A DNA stretch of 22,018 nt from Candidatus Cloacimonadota bacterium (GTDB taxonomy: Bacteria > Cloacimonadota > Cloacimonadia > Cloacimonadales > Cloacimonadaceae), in NCBI GenBank assembly GCA_023228285.1, contig JALOBM010000036.1, forward strand, positions 1 to 22,018. The letters are read 5' to 3'. Shown in pieces: positions 16,098 to 22,018 of the stretch (position 1 is its first letter; every line of letters starts with the position of its first letter). Under the pieces are notes generated by a model. It did no database searches. It saw only the letters and a list, made by a program, of their open reading frames with translations, and was not told the DNA's origin. Made by a program: the position numbers and the translations under genes.

Positions 16098-18391
16098 TAT
16101 CTTCTTTTCCTGCCTTGTCGTCTGTGTTTATTCTCACCATTTTTTCGATCCGATTTGGCGTCAACCATAATTCTGTGTTTGCTGTTTACTTGTTTTATTT
16201 CCATGCGTTTGATCCGGTGATAATGTGTATGGCAATCAGGTTCTCCCGTTAATTCCAGATATACATCATCGCTCACTTCCATGATGCGCACTTTCACGCT
16301 GTCCAAAAGTTCAAAAGATTCGGAATTTGAGGGATTCACAAAGCGCATCTCACGATCCCGATACTCCCATTTCCCTTTTCCAAATTGAGTTATCTGCAAC
16401 ATTGCCGTTACGGGAATCTCGTTGAGACGAATCAAAGCGCCGGAGCTGTTTGCGGAAATCATCATACCGGTAAACAACTCTCCCACTTTATCTCGCATGT
16501 AGGTAGCGCTATATACTTTCTCTATATCCCTTTCTGCTGCATCAGCTTGTAACTCCTGCTCAGATGCTACATTTGCCCAGCGTATGATCTGGTCTTTGCT
16601 GATTTTGCTATTGGAGCTTCGGATCACGTGTATCTTGCATAGATGGTGTACGGCCAGATCACAGAGACGGCGAATAGGACTGGTAAAATGCGTGTAGTTT
16701 TCCAATGCCAAACCGAAGTGACGGATGTGTAATGGCGAGTATTTGGCCTTTTTCATGCTACGGAGGATAATGCGGTCAAACACTTTATGATAGTCTTTAT
16801 TTGGTAGAGATGACAGCAAGTTTTGAACACTCTTGTTCAGGTTTTCCTTTTCCAGGTAAGCTATGCCATAGAAGTCCAATACCTCCCTCAATCGCTCAAT
16901 CTTCATAGTGTCTGGATCTTCGTGAATGCGATAGATGGAAGCAGGTGCTTTCTTTGACAACTGAGTAGCGGTGTACTCATTTGCCACCAACATAAAGTTC
17001 TCTATTAATTTATGACTTTCGGTTTCCTCCGCTATGCCCAAATGGTGGACAAAACCTTCTTCATCATACAGGTATTCAATTTCAGGCAAATCGAAGAATA
17101 TATATCCATTGTCCAGTCTGATCTTACTGAGGGCAGCAGAGAGCTTGCGACTGTCGTCCAGAGCTTTCTTCAAGGTGGGGGAGAACTGGCTGGCTTTCCC
17201 TTCGAAATAAGCATCTACTTCTTCATATACTAACCGCACATTGGAGCGGATTACAGCTTCATACATGCTTTGTTTCAGCACATTTCCTTGCTTGTCAAAT
17301 TCGGTTTGAACTGTCATTACCAGCTTATCTTCATCCGGACGCAAACTGCATATCTGGTTTGATAAGCGCTCCGGGATCATTGGAATCACCTTCTTGGGGA
17401 AATAGAAGCTATTACCTCTTACTGACGCCTCAGCGAATGTTTTAGTGTCCGTGCCCACATAATGAGCTACATCAGCAATATGAACCCACAGTATCCAACC
17501 CTGCTTGCTCTCCTCTATCGATATTGCATCATCAAAGTCCTTAGCTGATGCAGGATCGATGGTGAAAGTATAGATATCACGCAAGTCCTTCCGTTTTATA
17601 ATTTCGTGCTCATCCGGCTCCAAAGGCAGGTTCTGAACCTCTTCCAACACCTCATCCGGAAAACTTAGCGGTAATTGGTATTGGCGGATTACAGCCAGGA
17701 GCTCGACCTGAGGATCTCCGGATTGCCCCAACACCTCTGTGATCTTGCCGCCGGGCATCTTTCCGCTAAGGTGATCTCCCCAATTTGTAACGGTAAGAAT
17801 CACTTTCTGTCCGGGTACAGCTCCCCCTAGCTCATTTACTTCAAACCAGCTATGAATTTTGGGGTTTGACGCTACAAATATCCATTTGTTCTTTGCTTTG
17901 GAGATTCCTCCGGGGATCTGCTCGTTTGCCCGCTTCACTATGCGGCGTACCACTCCGTGTTCTCCCCGGTTTCTGCGACTTTGCGGCTCTATCAAGACGA
18001 CATCATTGTGATACGCATTTAGGGTGTCTTCACTATCAACGAAATAGTCCTTCGCCGCCGTTCTTACAAAGGCGAAGGAGCGGTCTCTGGCCAGTGATGT
18101 GGCATCAAATATACCTTCAATCAGCTTGGCACTCCGTGAGGTATGATCGTTAGACTGTTCTTTCATGATCGGCTTTTGAAGCGATGATTTGCATTCGTAA
18201 CTTAGCTTATAGCGTTTTCTTTCTTTGATTAGTTTGCCATCAAGCATGAGATTGGACAGGGTCTGACTCACCTGGGCTTTTGTCTTCTTCGATGCACCTA
18301 ATTTTGCACATATCTCACTGTAGGTATGGCCGTTAGAACACGCACTCAAGAGTATGTCTAATATTATAGTTTCTATATCGTTGTTATTCAA
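16097..18391 (-). CDS. rnr: Ribonuclease R
   Basis: A 764-residue 3'-to-5' processive exoribonuclease of the RNase II/R family, acting on structured RNA in the cytoplasm. Domain order: winged-helix-like start (about 5-65), cold-shock domains (about 88-225), the RNB catalytic domain with D279, D285, D287 and D288 (IDPASAKDFDDAIS), the YTHFTSPIRR block, an S1 domain (about 640-715), and a lysine/arginine-rich tail that distinguishes RNase R from RNase II. The segment after SPIRR reads LCDL rather than the usual YPDL. AAGGA lies about ten bases before ATG. It follows a small membrane protein gene and the RNase gene yicC, so three neighbouring genes form an RNA-turnover-rich segment. Confidence 0.95.
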   Translation of the reverse strand: MNNNDIETIILDILLSACSNGHTYSEICAKLGASKKTKAQVSQTLSNLMLDGKLIKERKRYKLSYECKSSLQKPIMKEQSNDHTSRSAKLIEGIFDATSLARDRSFAFVRTAAKDYFVDSEDTLNAYHNDVVLIEPQSRRNRGEHGVVRRIVKRANEQIPGGISKAKNKWIFVASNPKIHSWFEVNELGGAVPGQKVILTVTNWGDHLSGKMPGGKITEVLGQSGDPQVELLAVIRQYQLPLSFPDEVLEEVQNLPLEPDEHEIIKRKDLRDIYTFTIDPASAKDFDDAISIEESKQGWILWVHIADVAHYVGTDTKTFAEASVRGNSFYFPKKVIPMIPERLSNQICSLRPDEDKLVMTVQTEFDKQGNVLKQSMYEAVIRSNVRLVYEEVDAYFEGKASQFSPTLKKALDDSRKLSAALSKIRLDNGYIFFDLPEIEYLYDEEGFVHHLGIAEETESHKLIENFMLVANEYTATQLSKKAPASIYRIHEDPDTMKIERLREVLDFYGIAYLEKENLNKSVQNLLSSLPNKDYHKVFDRIILRSMKKAKYSPLHIRHFGLALENYTHFTSPIRRLCDLAVHHLCKIHVIRSSNSKISKDQIIRWANVASEQELQADAAERDIEKVYSATYMRDKVGELFTGMMISANSSGALIRLNEIPVTAMLQITQFGKGKWEYRDREMRFVNPSNSESFELLDSVKVRIMEVSDDVYLELTGEPDCHTHYHRIKRMEIKQVNSKHRIMVDAKSDRKNGENKHRRQGRKRR

Positions 18392-18400
18392 TTTATTCCT

Positions 18401-18838
18401 TCAATATCTTTTGCCGATTTTTTGCTCCAAGAAATCAAGCAGTTCCGGCACCTCAGCTTGAGATTTGGAAAAGCGCAGAGATTGTCCTCTAAAGGGATCC
18501 AATCTGCGAGGCATTTTAAATGTAGATAACATTACTCCTCGTTTATCCTTGTAAAAGCATCCAAAGTCACTCCATGACCTCTTTATTTTGAAGAATATGT
18601 AACGTACCTGGATCTCATCTTCATAGAGGAAGTACTCCGTAATGATGAAATAGGGAATCAGATTTCCATAAACCAAGGCTAAACCTAGAAAATAGAACAA
18701 GGGCATTTGCCAATTAAGCACCGTCAAACGGTAGAGAAACATAGTTAAAAAAGCCAGAAAAAGGAGAAGTAGGGTAGAGCTGAGAGGACGCTCAGCAAAT
18801 GGCCAGGATTTCCAGCTTAGTTTCGGTTCAGGATACAT
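18401..18838 (-). CDS. Small two-helix membrane protein, possible PH-like domain
   Basis: A 145-residue protein not recognised with confidence. Two hydrophobic helices (about 20-38 and 45-66) form a hairpin near the N-terminus. The rest (about 70-145) is soluble, starts with a beta-like stretch of alternating aromatic and charged residues (YEDEIQVRYIFFKIKRSW), and recalls bacterial PH-like domains that follow such hairpins. ATG 18838 is chosen: GGGAG lies ten bases upstream, whereas TTG 18847 would be only one base from it. It overlaps the yicC stop by 11 bp and ends 9 bp before rnr, so it is co-transcribed with both. The function is unknown. Confidence 0.7.
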   Translation of the reverse strand: MYPEPKLSWKSWPFAERPLSSTLLLLFLAFLTMFLYRLTVLNWQMPLFYFLGLALVYGNLIPYFIITEYFLYEDEIQVRYIFFKIKRSWSDFGCFYKDKRGVMLSTFKMPRRLDPFRGQSLRFSKSQAEVPELLDFLEQKIGKRY

Positions 18839-19703
18839 TCTGGACAATCTCCCGGCATTTTTCTATCTCTTCTTTGATGATCAACACATCTTTGAATGTA
18901 TTGCTATTAGAGAATTTAGAGCCCAAAGTATTGGCTTCACGCTGCATTTCCTGAAGGATGAAGTTCAGGGTCTTGCCAATTTCCTGCTCTAGTTTCACAG
19001 TCTCCCTGAAAGTATTAATATGAGATTTCAAGCGTGTAATCTCCTCTTGTATATCGTATTTATCTATGTACAGGGCAAGTTCTTGTATTAATCTTTGTTC
19101 AGTGTTTTCTATCTGATACTCACCCATAATCTCTTTAATTCGTTTGTTCATGTTATCAAAGATTTCTTGCTTGTATGGTTTAACTGCTTGTTCTACATCA
19201 TTTATTGCAGTACTAATGTCATCCATGGAGTTCGATAATACCTTCTGTATGTCTTTGGCCTCATTAATCATGGATCTACAAATATCATTCAATGCTTCTC
19301 TCAGAGTACAGAGCAGAATCTCGTGAAGCTCTTTGTCTTCGGATAATTGATTGCCATTCTCGATTACTCCGGGTTCATTGAGAAGAAACTCCAGAGAAAC
19401 ATCTTTCTGTAGATGAAGGGAAGTTTGTGCCTGTTTAATGATATCGTAGTACTTTCTCAGTTTTGGCTCATTTAAACGTAGTTTAGGCTCTCGATAGTCA
19501 TTTATGTTTACCCTGATCTCAATCGAGCCACGAGAGAGGTATTTCGAGCTCTCTTTTCGAAGCTCAAATTCAAAGAAGCTCAGTTCACGGGGCAGGTAGC
19601 TCTTTATATCCAGGTATCTGCCGTTAACGCTTTTGATTTCGATATCACATTCAATATTGTGCATGCTCTGATGGCTTTTCCCGAATCCGGTCATACTTTT
19701 CAT
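18828..19703 (-). CDS. yicC: YicC-family endoribonuclease
   Basis: A 291-residue protein with the exact family start MKSMTGFGKS and the typical end EIEKCREIVQNV. The N-terminal YicC domain covers about 1-155, and the DUF1732 domain about 205-291, joined by a helical stretch. In E. coli YicC is an endoribonuclease linked to small-RNA decay; in many bacteria it is simply 'YicC/YloC family'. GGAG lies five bases before ATG. It is the first gene of the twelve-gene minus-strand block, downstream of a candidate promoter at 19747-19773, and overlaps the following gene by 11 bp. Confidence 0.93.
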   Translation of the reverse strand: MKSMTGFGKSHQSMHNIECDIEIKSVNGRYLDIKSYLPRELSFFEFELRKESSKYLSRGSIEIRVNINDYREPKLRLNEPKLRKYYDIIKQAQTSLHLQKDVSLEFLLNEPGVIENGNQLSEDKELHEILLCTLREALNDICRSMINEAKDIQKVLSNSMDDISTAINDVEQAVKPYKQEIFDNMNKRIKEIMGEYQIENTEQRLIQELALYIDKYDIQEEITRLKSHINTFRETVKLEQEIGKTLNFILQEMQREANTLGSKFSNSNTFKDVLIIKEEIEKCREIVQNVS

Positions 19704-19746
19704 ATAATCTCCACTATATATATCTGCGGGGGATAACTATCTGGGT

Positions 19747-19773
19747 TTTATAGCAGATACGTTTCACAGGTAA
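19747..19773 (-). promoter_or_regulatory. Candidate extended -10 promoter for the yicC block
   Basis: On the minus strand, TGCTATAAA (19755-19747) matches the extended -10 form TGnTATAAT. A weak -35-like TTACCT (19773-19768) lies 15 bases further up. The site is about 45 bp upstream of the yicC start, inside the only gap between miaB and yicC. The -35 match is poor, so reliance on the extended -10 is assumed. Confidence 0.4.
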
Positions 19774-19801
19774 GTTTACATAACATCTCTTATGTATAAA
19801 C
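19774..19801. repeat. Palindrome upstream of the yicC promoter
   Basis: ACATAA (19778-19783) and TTATGT (19790-19795) are perfect inverted arms around a six-base loop; outer GTTT (19774-19777) and AAAC (19798-19801) extend the pairing after a two-base bulge. It lies between the miaB stop and the -35-like element of the yicC promoter. It could be a weak terminator for miaB or an operator. The arms are AT-only apart from one C:G pair, and no T-run follows on the minus strand, which favours the operator reading slightly. Confidence 0.35.
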
Positions 19802-19805
19802 TGGG

Positions 19806-21086
19806 CTACTGGCATATTAACGTGCCCGCTGTGGCGTCTATCACCCTGGCACTTACCAAAGTTCCGATCATCGATTCGTCTCCGCCCAATACTGCAATTT
19901 TAAAATCGCTGGTCTTTCCGGAAACCTGTTCTTTATTTTTTTTACTGAAGTCTTCCACATAGACTTCTACGGTTCTACCAATCTGAGCGCGAAACTTCTT
20001 GAGAGTAATCTCCCGTTGTAGATCGATCATTCTCTGCAAACGTTCCAGTCGAATGGCTTCAGGAACCTGATCCTTGTGTGTAGCGGCTTCGGTGCCTTCG
20101 CGGGGACTATATTTGAAGCAGAAGGCATAATCGTACTCGATCTCACGCATAGCCCTTAGAGTATCTTCAAACTGTTCTTCAGTTTCTCCGGGGAATCCGG
20201 CAATGATGTCTGTAGTAATGCCAATATCGGGCATAGCCTGTTTAAGCACTTGTATCCTACTAAAATAATGAGGATAGCTATATGATCTGTTCATCTTCTG
20301 TAAAATCTCGCTGTTTCCGCTCTGTAAGGGTAAATGAATGTGATGGCATATCTTAGAATTGTTCTTCATTTCTTCAACCAGTTCATCTGAAAGGTCTTTG
20401 GGATGTGAAGTAATGAACCTCAAGCGATACATCTGAGGTACATCCTCAGTTATCCTTCTCAACATGCTGGGGAAACTGAGATCACGCCAGTGGTAGGAAT
20501 TAACGTTTTGTCCCAAGAGAGTTATATCCATCATTCCTTGTGATACAGCGCTTTGGACGTCTTTCAGAATATCATCGTAAGGTCTGCTTCGTTCTCTGCC
20601 ACGCACATAAGGCACTATGCAATAGGAGCAGAAATTGTTGCATCCCCGCATGATGGTTACATAGGCACAGCGGGAATCTTGATGATGCGGCAGCATTTCC
20701 TCATAGATCTCTTGAGAATTCAAATCCAGTGCCGAACCTGTTTCTTGCGCCAATATATGCGGTAGATACTTATATTGATCCACTCCCACTGCGCAATCTA
20801 TACCCAGATCTTCCGACAGAAGCCTCTGCCCTATTCGTTGAGCCATACAGCCCAATACTACTATTTTGAAGCCAGGTTTCTCCCTCTTACGATGTCTTTC
20901 GTTTGATATCCTACCCAAAACTCGCTGTTCGGCATGATCTCTCACGGAGCATGTATTGAAGAGTAAAATATCTGTATCATCGATATCTTTGGCGGGTTGA
21001 TACCCGGACTCACGTAGAATGGAGTAGATTAGCTCGCTATCCGATACATTCATCTGACAGCCATATGTTTCTATATAAAACTTCAT
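19806..21086 (-). CDS. miaB: tRNA-2-methylthio-N6-dimethylallyladenosine synthase
   Basis: A 426-residue radical-SAM methylthiotransferase that adds a methylthio group to i6A37 of tRNAs reading UNN codons. The N-terminal domain binds one [4Fe-4S] cluster through C10 (YGCQMN), C46 (NTCSVRD) and C80 (LGCMAQR). The radical-SAM cluster uses C149, C153 and C156 in RGCNNFCSYCIVPYVRGRE. The LLGQNVNSYH block follows. The C-terminal TRAM domain (about 360-426) binds tRNA. The family start MKFYIETYGCQMN is intact and separates it from MtaB and RimO. It starts 2 bp after the DAHP synthase stop, so the two share a message. Confidence 0.95.
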   Translation of the reverse strand: MKFYIETYGCQMNVSDSELIYSILRESGYQPAKDIDDTDILLFNTCSVRDHAEQRVLGRISNERHRKREKPGFKIVVLGCMAQRIGQRLLSEDLGIDCAVGVDQYKYLPHILAQETGSALDLNSQEIYEEMLPHHQDSRCAYVTIMRGCNNFCSYCIVPYVRGRERSRPYDDILKDVQSAVSQGMMDITLLGQNVNSYHWRDLSFPSMLRRITEDVPQMYRLRFITSHPKDLSDELVEEMKNNSKICHHIHLPLQSGNSEILQKMNRSYSYPHYFSRIQVLKQAMPDIGITTDIIAGFPGETEEQFEDTLRAMREIEYDYAFCFKYSPREGTEAATHKDQVPEAIRLERLQRMIDLQREITLKKFRAQIGRTVEVYVEDFSKKNKEQVSGKTSDFKIAVLGGDESMIGTLVSARVIDATAGTLICQ

Positions 21087-21088
21087 AT

Positions 21089-21883
21089 TTATATCCTATT
21101 AAGATGCTGACGCAAATCTACAACAGCATTAATTATACTCCTCAGAGTTTCTGGTTCTATTGTCTGATCCGCATCGCAGATACTTTCGCAAGGATTTACA
21201 CAGCATTCGATCATCAGACCATCTGCACCCCCGGCAATTGACGCCATAGCCAGAGACGGAACCAGAGCACGATTACCTGCTGCGTGCGATGGATCTATTA
21301 TCACAGGTATTCCACATTTTTGCTGCATTACTTTGATTGCAGATAAGTCCAAGGTATAGCGTGTTTCCGTTTCGAAAGTGCGTATTCCTCTTTCGCAGAG
21401 GATGACCTGCTCATTACCATTTTCGATGATATATTCGGCTGCGGCCATCCATTCATCATAGGTTGCGGCCATCCCTCTTTTAAGGATAACCGGTTTATCG
21501 ATTTTGCCCAAGAGTTCTAATAGTGGGTAGTTTTGCATATTTCTGGTTCCTACCACCAAGACATCTATATTTTTGGCCATAAAGTCCACTTTATCTATCT
21601 GAGTGCATTCCGATACGGTTTTCAAACCCAACTCCTGTCCTACTCTTGCCAAATGCAGAATTCCGCTATCTCCCAGACCCCTGAAACTATGCACGGATGT
21701 ACGCAGCTTGTAAGCACCGCCGCGCAGATATTTGATTCCCATTTCTTTTAGAATCTTTGCGCTTTGATACAAGCTGTCATAATCTTCTATTGAACATGGA
21801 CCGGCGATAATCCCAAAGTTGCCGTGTCCAAAGCTGTTTATTTCATCCACTTTGCGTATCCTACTGATATTCCATCGTTGCAT
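21089..21883 (-). CDS. aroF: 3-Deoxy-7-phosphoheptulonate (DAHP) synthase, type I-beta short form
   Basis: A TIM-barrel enzyme that condenses phosphoenolpyruvate with erythrose 4-phosphate, the first step of the shikimate pathway. The four metal ligands are present with the family spacing: C30 (AGPCSIE), H200 (IDPSHAAG), E226 (LMIE) and D237 (CDADQ). ILKRGMAAT (133-141) is intact. The erythrose-4-phosphate motif KPRTS reads KLRTS (59-63). At 264 residues it lacks the N-terminal regulatory ferredoxin/ACT-like domain of the long forms, so allosteric control by that domain is absent. The alternative KDO-8-phosphate synthase is unlikely because that family has KANRSS here. The start is uncertain: ATG 21883 has a weak ribosome site; GTG 21850 has AGGA upstream and would give 253 residues. 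Confidence 0.92.
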   Translation of the reverse strand: MQRWNISRIRKVDEINSFGHGNFGIIAGPCSIEDYDSLYQSAKILKEMGIKYLRGGAYKLRTSVHSFRGLGDSGILHLARVGQELGLKTVSECTQIDKVDFMAKNIDVLVVGTRNMQNYPLLELLGKIDKPVILKRGMAATYDEWMAAAEYIIENGNEQVILCERGIRTFETETRYTLDLSAIKVMQQKCGIPVIIDPSHAAGNRALVPSLAMASIAGGADGLMIECCVNPCESICDADQTIEPETLRSIINAVVDLRQHLNRI

Positions 21884-22018
21884 ACCACAAAATATGAACT
21901 ACGATATCTGTCCAGCACAAGCTGAATGACACGTGCCGCAATGCCCATTGAAACAATCTCACGAGGGCTATGAGCCATACTTTGATACTCCATTACTTTA
22001 TCCTGAAAAATGTCTGTA
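21838..22018 (-). CDS. 3' end of an unidentified protein, cut by the window edge
   Basis: On the minus strand one frame stays open from the window end to a TAA at 21840-21838, giving about 59 residues; the other two frames stop early. The visible part contains QDKVMEYQSMAHSPREIV and later VVCNDGISVGYAKWMK. I do not recognise the family. It overlaps the DAHP synthase frame by 46 bp if that starts at 21883, or by 13 bp if it starts at GTG 21850. The compact arrangement suggests a real gene in the same operon, but a short open frame alone is weak evidence. Confidence 0.5.
   Translation of the reverse strand, partial: TDIFQDKVMEYQSMAHSPREIVSMGIAARVIQLVLDRYRSSYFVVCNDGISVGYAKWMK

Overview
The window looks like chromosomal DNA from a fermentative, didermic (Gram-negative) bacterium. 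The best guess is Candidatus Cloacimonadota (WWE1, the Cloacimonas lineage). Reasons: an lpxB gene shows an outer membrane with lipid A; a calcium-repeat secreted protein carries the Por/T9SS-like C-terminal tail common in the Cloacimonadota/Bacteroidota world; and the 3-keto-5-aminohexanoate cleavage enzyme keeps every catalytic position of the structurally characterised Cloacimonas acidaminovorans enzyme at identical residue numbers (comparison from memory). A B12-dependent ribonucleotide reductase and a 2-hydroxyacyl-CoA dehydratase activase fit anaerobic amino-acid fermentation.

Layout. (1) 1-2315: a nested stem-loop, then a minus-strand gene for a large secreted ten-repeat VCBS/FG-GAP protein. 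(2) 2316-3017: the only long noncoding stretch, about 0.7 kb between divergent genes, with short direct and inverted repeats and DnaA-box-like words. (3) 3018-5327: a tight plus-strand envelope operon: a COG2426 integral membrane protein, lpxB and a DUF374 acyltransferase. (4) About 5330-5486: a convergent intergenic region with a small hairpin. (5) 5487-19703: twelve minus-strand genes with no gap above 28 bp and several ATGA or TAATG junctions: yicC, a small membrane protein, rnr, murI, kce, nrdJ, a zinc-ribbon membrane protein, apbE, folE2, an M16 protease, an acyl-CoA dehydratase activase and a PHP phosphatase. (6) 19704-19805: about 100 bp with a candidate promoter and a palindrome. (7) 19806-22018: miaB, a DAHP synthase, and the 3' end of an unidentified gene cut by the window edge, all on the minus strand.

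How the genes fit together. The plus-strand trio serves the outer membrane or lipid layer: lpxB makes the lipid A disaccharide, the acyltransferase probably acylates a lipid, and the membrane protein may move a lipid or a hydrophobic compound. The twelve-gene block mixes RNA turnover (yicC, rnr), cell wall (murI), DNA precursors (nrdJ), pterin synthesis (folE2), flavinylation (apbE), proteolysis (M16) and fermentation (kce, activase), so it is a housekeeping superoperon rather than a single pathway. No mobile element, CRISPR array, tRNA or rRNA was found. The window is mostly ordinary core genome; the most unusual points are the repeat-rich intergenic region, the COG2426-lpxB-DUF374 linkage, the ApbE motif loss and the DAHP synthase motif change.
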